A DNA stretch of 64,000 bases from Nanosynbacter sp963524495 (lineage in GTDB: Bacteria; Patescibacteriota; Saccharimonadia; Saccharimonadales; Saccharimonadaceae). The position numbers and the translations under genes were made by a program. Where the stretch lies: contig CP128407.1 in assembly GCA_046846435.1 (NCBI GenBank), positions 1-64,000 on the forward strand, in the 5' to 3' direction. Below the pieces are notes generated by a model that worked only from the letters and a program-made list of their open reading frames with translations, was not told the origin of the DNA and made no database searches. Of the stretch, positions 33,459 through 41,664 are shown in pieces. Each line of letters begins with the position of its first letter. The stretch's first letter is position 1.

Positions 33459-35615
33459 ATGCGACTACTATTGGTAACCAGAGGGATTCCCGGCTCTGGT
33501 AAGTCGACGTTTCTTGCGGAGCAGGGGCTTGATAATTATACGTTGTCGCCGGACGCGATGCGATTGATGCTGGCGTCGCCGCAATTGATGATTGACGGAC
33601 AGACGATTATGTCGTCGCGTCAAGACGCAATGGTGTGGCGGTTGCTACACGAGATGCTGGAGCAGCGGATGACGCGGGGTGAGACGACGGTGGTTGATGC
33701 AACACACACGACGCCGAATTATTTCAAGACGTATGGCGAGCTGTGTCGGAAATATCACTACCGGCTGGTGGTGATTGATTTTGCTGATGTGCCGCTGGCG
33801 GTATGTCAAGAGCGTAACAGGGAGCGACCGAGCCATAAGGTGGTGCCAAGTAGCGTGCTTGAGCGCATGCATCGGCGGTTGCAGCAGAGTTCGCTGCCGA
33901 AATGGGTGACGGTGGTGCGGACGGCTGAGGAGGTGAATCAACTGCTTACCAATCAGCCAGAGAACGTCGATAGGTATCGGGCGATTCATCACATTGGCGA
34001 TGTGCAGGGGTGTTTTACACCGCTCAAGGAATATTTCGAGCGGTATCCGCTTCGGGATGATGAACTGTATATTTTTGTCGGCGACCTGTTGGATCGCGGT
34101 ACGGAGAATGATACGGTGATGCGATTTGTGTGTGACGAGTTACTTGAGAGGCCAAACGTGCGGTTCGTCGAGGGTAATCACGAGCTGTATCTCTGGCAGT
34201 GGGCGACCGATCAACCGGTTGCGGCGCGGGTATTTAGCGAACAAACACAGCCGCAGCTGGAGGCGGCAGGCATCGATAAGCGCAAGGTAGCGCGGCTGAT
34301 GCGGCGGATGGATCAATATATTTTGTACCAATTTCGAGGCCAAACCGTCTTGGTGACGCATGGCGGGCTCAGTACATTGCCGGAGCAGTTACCGCTGATG
34401 GCGACCAGCCAGCTGATCCACGGCGTGGGGGCGTATGATGAGGTTGGGGTGGTGGATGATGCATTTATGGCGCAGACTGATGACGCGACGTTTCAGGTTC
34501 ATGGACATCGCAACAAGCAGAATTATCCCACGCACTACAACGAACGTTGTTACAATTTAGAGGGAAAGGTTGAGTTTGGCGGTGAGTTGCGAACAGTGCG
34601 GCTGGACGAGAACGGCATGACGCCGATCGCTATTCAAAACCAACGAGCAGCAGCGCGGCTGTATCCGGAAAACGCAGCGTTCCTAAGCCAGCTGCGACAG
34701 AATCGCTACATTCGTGAATCAATTCTGCCGGGCGACATCAGCTCGTTTAATTTCAAGCCCGAGGCATTTTATCGCCAGGCATGGACGACGCAAACGATGC
34801 GGGCGCGCGGACTATTTCTCAACACGCTGACAAACGAGATCGTGATTCGGGCCTATGATAAGTTTTTTAACATTGGCGAGCGGCGCGATACTGAACTAGC
34901 GGCGCTGGAGCAGACGATGACCTTTCCGGTGCGGGCGTGGGTGAAGGAGAATGGCTTTTTGGGGTTGGTCGGGTATGATTCGGCGGCGGGTGGGCTGGTG
35001 ATCGCGTCAAAGTCGACGACCGAGGGTGACTATGCGGCAGCCTTTCGGCGAGAGTTTTTGGAGCAATTTCGAGACAAACTGCCATACGTCACTGATTATC
35101 TGCGCAGTCATAATGCGTGCCTGTTGTTTGAGGTGGTGTTGCCGCGATTTGATCCGCATATTATCGCCTATGAGTCGGATCAGCTGGTGCTGCTCGATAT
35201 CGTCAAGCGGCAGGTTGCATACGAGGCGGTCGACCGGCAGGAGCGGGAGCGATTTGCGCGCGAGATTGGGGCGGACAACAAGCGTCTGGCGGCGGAGTTT
35301 TCGTCGTGGAGGGAGTTTGCGGCGTGGCTTGATCAGCTTCACGGTATGGCGTATCAGTGGCAGGGTGAGCGGATTGAGGGTTTTGTAATTGAAGATGCTG
35401 GTGGTCATCAGGTCAAGGTCAAGCTTGATTATTATACCTTTTGGCGGCAGATGCGAACAGCACTGGAGGCACTGCAGGCCGGTCGTCAGCCATTAACGAG
35501 GCCCGACTGTCCCGACCCGGCGCTGGCATCACGAGTAATTGAATATATGCGGCAGCTGCCCGCTGAGGACTTAGCGTGGATGGACATCATCGCGCTGCGG
35601 CGACGGCTTGAGTAG
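33459..35615 (+). CDS. Three-domain RNA repair enzyme: polynucleotide kinase, phosphatase and RNA ligase
   Basis: A 718-residue protein with three catalytic parts. Residues 1-165: P-loop kinase with GIPGSGKS (9-16), the form of 5'-OH polynucleotide kinases. Residues 175-390: metallophosphoesterase with GDVQGCF (180-186), GDLLDRG (208-214), GNHELY (239-244), THGG (300-303) and VHGHRN, suited to removing 2',3'-cyclic or 3' phosphates. Residues about 430-680: RNA ligase of the T4 Rnl1/Trl1 type, with MRARGLFLN, AYDKFFNIGE, nucleotidyl Lys motif KENG (496-499), EGFVIE (motif IV) and VKVKLDYY (motif V). The order matches bacterial Pnkp of the Pnkp-Hen1 system, but no Hen1 gene is adjacent. It would heal and seal cleaved RNA ends. 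It lies three bases after murE. Confidence 0.87.
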   Translation: MRLLLVTRGIPGSGKSTFLAEQGLDNYTLSPDAMRLMLASPQLMIDGQTIMSSRQDAMVWRLLHEMLEQRMTRGETTVVDATHTTPNYFKTYGELCRKYHYRLVVIDFADVPLAVCQERNRERPSHKVVPSSVLERMHRRLQQSSLPKWVTVVRTAEEVNQLLTNQPENVDRYRAIHHIGDVQGCFTPLKEYFERYPLRDDELYIFVGDLLDRGTENDTVMRFVCDELLERPNVRFVEGNHELYLWQWATDQPVAARVFSEQTQPQLEAAGIDKRKVARLMRRMDQYILYQFRGQTVLVTHGGLSTLPEQLPLMATSQLIHGVGAYDEVGVVDDAFMAQTDDATFQVHGHRNKQNYPTHYNERCYNLEGKVEFGGELRTVRLDENGMTPIAIQNQRAAARLYPENAAFLSQLRQNRYIRESILPGDISSFNFKPEAFYRQAWTTQTMRARGLFLNTLTNEIVIRAYDKFFNIGERRDTELAALEQTMTFPVRAWVKENGFLGLVGYDSAAGGLVIASKSTTEGDYAAAFRREFLEQFRDKLPYVTDYLRSHNACLLFEVVLPRFDPHIIAYESDQLVLLDIVKRQVAYEAVDRQERERFAREIGADNKRLAAEFSSWREFAAWLDQLHGMAYQWQGERIEGFVIEDAGGHQVKVKLDYYTFWRQMRTALEALQAGRQPLTRPDCPDPALASRVIEYMRQLPAEDLAWMDIIALRRRLE

Positions 35616-35690
35616 GCGAGTGGCTGGTTTCTTGTTGCGCGTGGGGCGGTCTGATACAATTTTGACATAAGCATAACGGAGGGGGCGCTT

Positions 35691-38600
35691 ATGTGGAAAC
35701 TTATTATTAGTGTTATTGGGGCTACGTTAGCGGTGTGCATCGCGGTGCCGGCGACGGCTGGAGCGACTTCTGGGTATGATGATATCATCAACAAAGTTTC
35801 AACGAAAACATTGATCCATCACATCGATAATTATTCGGGTAAAACCTGCGGAAGTCCCAATGATGATTATGCAAAAAAGTGGTTATTTTCCTTTAAGCAA
35901 AAGAGATACTACTCAGGAGACCCCAAAGACCACCAGGCGGCGGTAGAAAGTTTAGAGCGCGCTATGTCGTCGCCAAAGGGTGCGTATGCGGTTGTTTATG
36001 AGCAGAATAATAAACATAACGACACGTCAAACCCGTATTTCATAAAAGTTTTTTGGACAGAAGATGGTAAGGACGATTATGTTTATCGTTTTTATAAAAA
36101 TCATCAAATAAGCGGGATTTATCTTACGAGGAAGGAGGGTGGTCAGTCGAAACTTTATGTGGCTACCGTTGCCAGCCCTAAGTTGATTTTAGGAGGTGGT
36201 AATGGTAGTAATTGTGACCCTGAATACTTGTGGGGATATAAACATTCGCAGGCTTTTATGTCTGATATGAATATATCTGCAGGATCAAATAAAAAACTCT
36301 TCACGTCTACGTTTCCTGTTGACTATCCAAGTGGCTATACAGGCCCCAGGTTTCCGGACAATCGCTCGGCGATCGGATGGTGGCCAGACTCGTCTCAATA
36401 TGATAACTTTACGGAGAAGATAACAGTAAAGAAACTGATAAATTATATAAATTATCATAAGGTGTTCTGTGCACCAGCAGACTATTCTAATGATTGGTTT
36501 GCAACATTTAAGTATCCCAATATTCCTGATAATCATAAGTATCATAAAAGTTATATGGCAAGTCTCGAACGGGCGATGGCGACTGGTGCGTATGCGGTTG
36601 CCTATGGACAAGTTACGGTCAACGGTAAAACAGTAGACCCTCATTTCATAACGGTATTTTGGTCAGAGAGTAGAGATGATTTCTACATCAAGTTTCTCGG
36701 TGATGCTCCATATAGAACTGCCTTCATTACACATAAATGGGGTAGCAGAGCAGAGTTGTATGGCATGATCGCGGGCAGTGTCAAACCACTCCGGGCACGT
36801 GGCGGTTGTGAAGTTGAGTTTTTGCAGGGAAATTATCTAAACGGCTATATACCTACTGCTCGGTTTAACGAGTCGTATATACCGTTGAGCGGTGGCAACG
36901 ATATGAAAATCTTCACCTCAACCTTCGACGTCGAATATCCAGACGGCTACAAGGGTAAGCCGATTCCTGGTGATCGACGCAATATTACGTATCTCGCTCT
37001 CGGCGATTCCTTCTCCAGCGGCGAAGGTGACACTGATAAAAATCCGGCGACTGACCGGAAGTATTATCGCCAGTGGACGGATGTGAATGAAGATAAGGCG
37101 AAGGGCGCGCCAAGGGAAAAGTGCCATGTCAGCACGCGTTCGTATCCGTACAAGCTAGCGAACTGGATGGGGCTGGGTAGCGGCCCGTCGGCGGCGTGGG
37201 CGTCGGTTGCGTGTAGTGGGGCGACGGTGTACGACATGAATTGGGACAATTCGGGCGGCTACGAGGGGCAGGGCAGCCCGCTCGGACGGCTGCATGGTTA
37301 TGACAATAAAGGAGTGTTGCAGAAGATGGCACTCAACGAGATGATCCCAGGGCGCGTCAAGCAAATCGAGTTCGTGAAGAAATACCAGCCAAAGGTGATT
37401 ACGCTGACGGCGGGCGGGAATGATGTGGATTTTGGTGGTAAACTATTCAGCTGTGTTCCGTTCCCCAATACGTGCACCTGGGCAAAGATAGAGTGGCGTA
37501 ACAAATTGAAGAGTGACATTGTAAATCAATTTGACAGACTAAAAACTTTGTATGAAGAACTCAGGAAAGCTTCCGGTAATAAAGCAAAAATTTACGTATT
37601 TGGATATCCGCAATTCGTAAATGGCGCTCCAGATGCACCATGTTCTGGGCGCGGTCTTCTCTTTTTAGACGCCAGAGAGCGAGAGATGATTACAAATTCT
37701 GTAACCTACCTTAATAATACGATTAAACAGGCCGCTAAAGCAGCCGGCGTCAAATACGTTGATATAGAAAACGCTTTTGGAGATCACTGGCTTTGTGGTA
37801 ATAGTGACAGACATGTTAACCCATTCTTGCTGAATGAGATGATTGTTAGCAGAATTCCAGATTTTCGACTTCCTTGGGTAGAATTTCAAGAGAGTTTTCA
37901 TCCAAACGCCAAAGGTCACGCCGATATTGCTCGTGCTTTTAGGAAAGAGCTAGGTGGCGTTAATCCTGCGGACTATAAAATCTGTAAAAATGACGCGACA
38001 ACTTGTCCCGACAACTCTGCAACAAAGGATAATATACCAACACCGCCCTATTTTAATGTTGCTAATGAGCAGGAAGATGTAAAATTTACTTATTATAAAC
38101 TATCTAACGGGACAGCAACAAAAGTTCAAGAAAAATATATAGAGATCAAAACATCTAGACGCCCGTATAAGCCATGGAAAAAGGTATACGTAAAGATTTA
38201 CTCTGAGCCAAGAGATTTGGGCGAGATTGAAGCTGATAAGAATGGTGAAATTAATGGATCTGTGGCGCTGCCTGGGGATTTGCCTGCTGGATATCACACA
38301 CTGGTGGTGTCTGGCGAGGCGCCAGATGGTAAGAAGCAAGAACTGTACCAAACAATTCTCGTCAAGGGTCCAAACCCGGACGATATTGACGAAAACGGTA
38401 CGCCAGACAAACTTCAGCCATGCGGAGCCTTTGCCCAAGCCGCTAATAAGGATGAGGACCTTGACGGCATCGACGACGCCTGCGACCCTGAGATCACCGA
38501 TCCCATCCTGTATACTGCTCGCAACGGTAAGTCATCACTTGGCGAAGATGAGGATCGGATTTATCTCTTTCGCAATACGCGAGCAGCCAACCTGACTGGC

Positions 38601-38903
38601 GTCACAAACGATTACGTTGACAAGTCAAAAAACCAGAATAACGCTGATGCACTGGTTGGGCATACTTTAAGCGAAGAGACGCGCGGGCTTGCATTCAATA
38701 AGCTGGTCGTTATGAAAGAAGCTGACGGTGACATCAAAAAAGGAACGCCGATTATCCTCGCCAAAGACGTAAACGAGAAGTGCTACGCTCTAAAACCAGA
38801 AGATTACCTATCACCAGCACTCAAACCTGGAGCAAAAGACTACAAGCTACGAGGATTAATAAAATTAAGTAAACTACCGAAGGGGGCAAGTTGTGAAGAA
38901 TAA
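35691..38903 (+). CDS. Giant secreted SGNH hydrolase with N-terminal repeats and calcium-type repeats
   Basis: A 1070-residue predicted exported enzyme. Signal peptide (1-25), then two related domains of about 180 residues (about 28-220 and 235-415), each with an SLERAM-GAYAV block and ending in FTSTF-V-YP-GY-G. The SGNH hydrolase domain follows (about 430-755) with ALGDSFSSGEGD (nucleophile Ser), LTAGGNDVDFGG and the catalytic FHPNAKGH. The C-terminal part has a beta domain and a thrombospondin type 3-like, Asp-rich segment (DDIDENGTPDK and DEDLDGIDDACD, about 915-955) that likely binds calcium. It ends in a tail LSPALKPG with copies downstream. Host-surface lipid or carbohydrate esters are plausible substrates (inference). 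The ribosome site GGAGGGGG is strong. Confidence 0.83.
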   Translation: MWKLIISVIGATLAVCIAVPATAGATSGYDDIINKVSTKTLIHHIDNYSGKTCGSPNDDYAKKWLFSFKQKRYYSGDPKDHQAAVESLERAMSSPKGAYAVVYEQNNKHNDTSNPYFIKVFWTEDGKDDYVYRFYKNHQISGIYLTRKEGGQSKLYVATVASPKLILGGGNGSNCDPEYLWGYKHSQAFMSDMNISAGSNKKLFTSTFPVDYPSGYTGPRFPDNRSAIGWWPDSSQYDNFTEKITVKKLINYINYHKVFCAPADYSNDWFATFKYPNIPDNHKYHKSYMASLERAMATGAYAVAYGQVTVNGKTVDPHFITVFWSESRDDFYIKFLGDAPYRTAFITHKWGSRAELYGMIAGSVKPLRARGGCEVEFLQGNYLNGYIPTARFNESYIPLSGGNDMKIFTSTFDVEYPDGYKGKPIPGDRRNITYLALGDSFSSGEGDTDKNPATDRKYYRQWTDVNEDKAKGAPREKCHVSTRSYPYKLANWMGLGSGPSAAWASVACSGATVYDMNWDNSGGYEGQGSPLGRLHGYDNKGVLQKMALNEMIPGRVKQIEFVKKYQPKVITLTAGGNDVDFGGKLFSCVPFPNTCTWAKIEWRNKLKSDIVNQFDRLKTLYEELRKASGNKAKIYVFGYPQFVNGAPDAPCSGRGLLFLDAREREMITNSVTYLNNTIKQAAKAAGVKYVDIENAFGDHWLCGNSDRHVNPFLLNEMIVSRIPDFRLPWVEFQESFHPNAKGHADIARAFRKELGGVNPADYKICKNDATTCPDNSATKDNIPTPPYFNVANEQEDVKFTYYKLSNGTATKVQEKYIEIKTSRRPYKPWKKVYVKIYSEPRDLGEIEADKNGEINGSVALPGDLPAGYHTLVVSGEAPDGKKQELYQTILVKGPNPDDIDENGTPDKLQPCGAFAQAANKDEDLDGIDDACDPEITDPILYTARNGKSSLGEDEDRIYLFRNTRAANLTGVTNDYVDKSKNQNNADALVGHTLSEETRGLAFNKLVVMKEADGDIKKGTPIILAKDVNEKCYALKPEDYLSPALKPGAKDYKLRGLIKLSKLPKGASCEE

Positions 38904-39192
38904 GAAAGTTATAAAGTACTCAATCATGCTGTATACTGGTATACTGTCGGTTTTAGGATTGTGCCAGTTTCTAGGCATACCAAACCTTGATACAGCTTCA
39001 AGACACGACAGGATGTTGCTGGGAGCGACTATATGGTGGTTGGGTGTGGCCGGAGTTATTATAAATGCGATTATTGCAATAAGGCTTAGAACATTGAGGA
39101 CCTTGGCCATTGTCCTGCTAATGTTGTGCATCGTGTTTGGCTTGGTCGGTGGTTTTCATTATTATCTAGCAGTTAACTGGAAATGGGGTTGA
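38893..39192 (+). CDS. Small membrane protein, type A copy 1
   Basis: Unrecognised 99-residue protein with three hydrophobic segments. Translation starts at a GTG overlapping the end of the hydrolase gene by 11 bases, with the ribosome site GGGGG lying inside the hydrolase codons for Pro-Lys-Gly. The protein is clearly paralogous to 39524-39829: both share K-Y-TG-L-V, the FLGI-NLD segment, and LRT/LRS-AIVLL-C followed by GFHY or CFHY. Types A and B alternate in this cluster. Confidence 0.7.
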   Translation: MKNKKVIKYSIMLYTGILSVLGLCQFLGIPNLDTASRHDRMLLGATIWWLGVAGVIINAIIAIRLRTLRTLAIVLLMLCIVFGLVGGFHYYLAVNWKWG

Positions 39193-39195
39193 TCC

Positions 39196-39480
39196 GTGAA
39201 GAATAAGAAAATAATTGTGGGATTATCAATTATTGTCCCAATGTTAATATTGTTGCTAGAATACTACATAATCGGTCCGCTATTGGCTGATGGTGTCAGT
39301 ATATTTGTTGCACAATGCTCGTTGCTAGCTTTGAGTGTTATATTTATGATAGCGGGCATTGTCATTTTAGTGAGAGCTTCTGGGGGTTATAAATTTTGTT
39401 GTGTACCCAGTATCGTCGCCAGCTTATTACTCGTTTTTGGATATTTTTTGTCCGAGGCTGTAAAAGAGATACGGTTCTAG
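39196..39480 (+). CDS. Small membrane protein, type B copy 1
   Basis: Unrecognised 94-residue protein with three hydrophobic segments; GTG start three bases after the upstream stop. Its C-terminal part, GGYKFCCVPSIVASLLLVFG, matches the equivalent part of the proteins at 39897-40190 (IKLWCIPGILVGVIAVLAY) and 40849-41148 (VYKLCAFSSLAVAALFWLAF), so it is the first of three type B copies. Confidence 0.68.
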   Translation: MKNKKIIVGLSIIVPMLILLLEYYIIGPLLADGVSIFVAQCSLLALSVIFMIAGIVILVRASGGYKFCCVPSIVASLLLVFGYFLSEAVKEIRF

Positions 39481-39523
39481 TGAGCTTGGAAAGTAAAATG
39501 TGTTATGCTCAACAAGGTGGGCT

Positions 39524-39829
39524 GTGAAGAAAAATAAGATTGTAAAATACGCCACGACAACTTATACATGTCTATTGGCGGTAATGGCATTTTGCTTATT
39601 CGTAGGAATACTGAATCTAGACATGAATCCGAGGCAAGTTAACTCACTGTTAGGGATCATTCTTGTGTGGGCAAGTGTGATCGGTATAGCTATAAACCTG
39701 CTCACGGTAATTTTTATAAAAAGTCTACGCTCCATTGCCGTAGTGCTGCTCATCGTATGCACATTTGCACTGGCAGAAGGATGTTTTCATTATTTTTGGT
39801 TTTCACAGCCATTCGCAGGGGGACGGTAA
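39524..39829 (+). CDS. Small membrane protein, type A copy 2
   Basis: Unrecognised 101-residue protein, paralogue of 38893-39192 over its whole length. The frame opens at 39500, but the GTG at 39524 follows AAGGTGG by a proper distance and gives the same N-terminus (MKKNKIVKY) as the first copy (MKNKKVIKY). Confidence 0.68.
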   Translation: MKKNKIVKYATTTYTCLLAVMAFCLFVGILNLDMNPRQVNSLLGIILVWASVIGIAINLLTVIFIKSLRSIAVVLLIVCTFALAEGCFHYFWFSQPFAGGR

Positions 39830-39896
39830 AGTAGCGCATGGCTAATCACACTATGAAGATTAATAAAACTAAACAAGCTACCGAAGGGGGTTAGTT

Positions 39897-40190
39897 GTGA
39901 AAAAGAATAGACAAACGTGTCAAAACATAATCACTATAATTATAGGGATAATTCCCATCCCCACGCTCGTAATCTATCAAATAATAGCTGAAAAATTCAT
40001 ATTTCCACATTACTCCGAAGCTCATTTCGGTTATCTACTCATAGGAATTGGAGCCTTTGTCATCGGGGGAGCTATCCTAGTTTGTTGTCGAGGCAGGATA
40101 AAATTATGGTGTATTCCTGGGATACTTGTTGGGGTTATTGCGGTATTAGCTTACATCATAGCTATTGGGCTGAGGGAATTTCAGTTCTAA
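39897..40190 (+). CDS. Small membrane protein, type B copy 2
   Basis: Unrecognised 97-residue protein with three hydrophobic segments and a GTG start. The 40 bases before it repeat the end of the hydrolase gene (CTACCGAAGGGGG), so the ribosome site was carried along with the duplication. Its second half matches the type B protein at 39196-39480. Confidence 0.68.
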   Translation: MKKNRQTCQNIITIIIGIIPIPTLVIYQIIAEKFIFPHYSEAHFGYLLIGIGAFVIGGAILVCCRGRIKLWCIPGILVGVIAVLAYIIAIGLREFQF

Positions 40191-40193
40191 GCT

Positions 40194-40351
40194 CTGGGGT
40201 TAACGATACTGAAGTTATCGTAGGCTACTACGTCCCAAAACCAGAAGACCATCTATCACCAGCACTAAAACCAGGATCAAAAGACTATAAACCACGAGGA
40301 TTGATAAAGTTAAACAAACTACCGAAGGGGGTTGGTTGTGAAAAAGAATAA
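40194..40351 (+). pseudogene. Remnant of the hydrolase C-terminal tail
   Basis: This stretch has no start codon yet encodes PKPEDHLSPALKPGSKDY and further residues down to LPKGVGCEKE, matching the last 40 residues of the hydrolase at 35691-38903 almost exactly. It ends just inside the next small membrane gene. It is best read as the leftover end of a duplicated hydrolase-membrane protein unit, kept perhaps because it contains the ribosome site. Confidence 0.75.
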
Positions 40352-40694
40352 AAAGATAACGCAGAATATATTATTGACGGCCGTTATGGCTACCATGCCG
40401 TTACTCGTGGTGCGAGGTGATACATATCAGATAGGGCTGATTATAGAATGTATTGCCGCCGTGATTAGTCTGTTATTATTGTTTACTTCTGCGAATAGAA
40501 GAAAGAATTTTCCACTTTCACATCTGGCGGCTATTTTATGGCTATTTGTCCCCGTGTCATTTTTGTTTCTACTGCAAACATCCTTGTTTGGGGGCGGTTT
40601 TGAGGGGCTTTTTAATTGGGCGAGAACCGGACTCATGGTTGGTATCGTCGCTATAATATTGACAAGTATTCAGCTGTTCAGAGTGAATCGTTGA
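40338..40694 (+). CDS. Small membrane protein of the duplicated cluster
   Basis: Unrecognised 118-residue protein with three or four hydrophobic segments. The GTG at 40338 is chosen because the hydrolase-tail remnant supplies GGGGG upstream in the same way as at the other copies; a TTG at 40332 is also in frame. Its N-terminus (MKKNKKITQNI) resembles type B copy 2 (MKKNRQTCQNI), but the rest has diverged. Confidence 0.66.
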   Translation: MKKNKKITQNILLTAVMATMPLLVVRGDTYQIGLIIECIAAVISLLLLFTSANRRKNFPLSHLAAILWLFVPVSFLFLLQTSLFGGGFEGLFNWARTGLMVGIVAIILTSIQLFRVNR

Positions 40695-40848
40695 TGGGGT
40701 TTGGTGGGGCAAGTTGTGAAGATGAGCCAATAAGTACGTCAAAGCATCAAGGACACGACCAGGAAATTTCATTACTATTCGGAGGCCACTTGGTCGCGGT
40801 GATAGGTTGATTAACTAGTGTAGCCGATTTATCATGAAGGGGTAGGTT

Positions 40849-41148
40849 ATGAAGGATGATGTAGCGACGACGGACAAGCCATACTTAAGCGATACAGTAG
40901 TAATTTTGCTGGTAGTCGCACCGATAGCTTTGTGCGTGCTGCTCTTTATTGTGGCGAGGTGGGATACGTGGTGGATTCGTGAATATCATGTCATCAAGAT
41001 AGCGGCAATGGCGCTGCCGATGCTATTGTCGGCGGCGGGAGTGTGGATGGTGGTGTGGCTGCGGGGTGTATATAAACTCTGTGCGTTTAGCAGCCTCGCG
41101 GTAGCGGCGTTGTTCTGGCTGGCGTTCCTTTATAAGTTATCGCAGTGA
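40849..41148 (+). CDS. Small membrane protein, type B copy 3
   Basis: Unrecognised 99-residue protein with an ATG start, ribosome site GGGG and three hydrophobic segments. The segment LRGVYKLCAFSSLAVAALF matches the other type B proteins. About 150 bases before it hold only a short degraded hydrolase-tail echo (GGGGCAAGTTGTGAAGATGA at 40703). The end overlaps the convergent gene by 12 bases. Confidence 0.66.
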   Translation: MKDDVATTDKPYLSDTVVILLVVAPIALCVLLFIVARWDTWWIREYHVIKIAAMALPMLLSAAGVWMVVWLRGVYKLCAFSSLAVAALFWLAFLYKLSQ

Positions 41149-41664
41149 TTTTTTGTGACTCTCGCGGTACTTGGTGCGGCGATTGATAATCATAAGAGAT
41201 GTTCCGCAGATGAAAAGCGGCGGCATACAGAACAGGTATACGAATTCCCCGAGTCCATCAGCCAGAAAGCAGTTACCTATGGAAAATCCGCTACCGCAAC
41301 GCCCAGGAATACCCCATCCACCGATTGTCACATCGAGGAGCAGTATCAGTATTGCGAGGTAAAACAGGATGCCTGTTATAACCAGTGGCCAGCGATTGCG
41401 TAGGGCCCGACGGCGGGCGGTGATTGACCGGTCCGTTATCCCTATCATGAGCAAGGTGATAAGCATGGCCACAATGAACCACATTGAGTCGTGCAGATAG
41501 TAATCATAATAATAGTCGGGTGGACCAAATTGGTCAGAGTTGAGCTTGTGTAGGTGGTCATTGTGGGTAGTTGCAAGCACAAAAACGAGAATTGTCAGAC
41601 CGTAAATAAGCCAACGTATAATGCGGACGGTAATTGATTTTTTTGATGTAGTATTTTCGCTCAT
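41137..41664 (-). CDS. Four-segment membrane protein of unknown function
   Basis: Unrecognised 175-residue protein with about four hydrophobic segments (near 15-33, 60-80, 95-115 and 145-165) and a short Cys-bearing loop (GRCGSGFSIGNCF). The start ATG at 41664 shares a base with the upstream murF stop (TGATG), so it is co-translated with murF. The context could suggest a link to wall synthesis, but nothing in the sequence confirms it. Confidence 0.72.
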   Translation of the reverse strand: MSENTTSKKSITVRIIRWLIYGLTILVFVLATTHNDHLHKLNSDQFGPPDYYYDYYLHDSMWFIVAMLITLLMIGITDRSITARRRALRNRWPLVITGILFYLAILILLLDVTIGGWGIPGRCGSGFSIGNCFLADGLGEFVYLFCMPPLFICGTSLMIINRRTKYRESHKKSLR

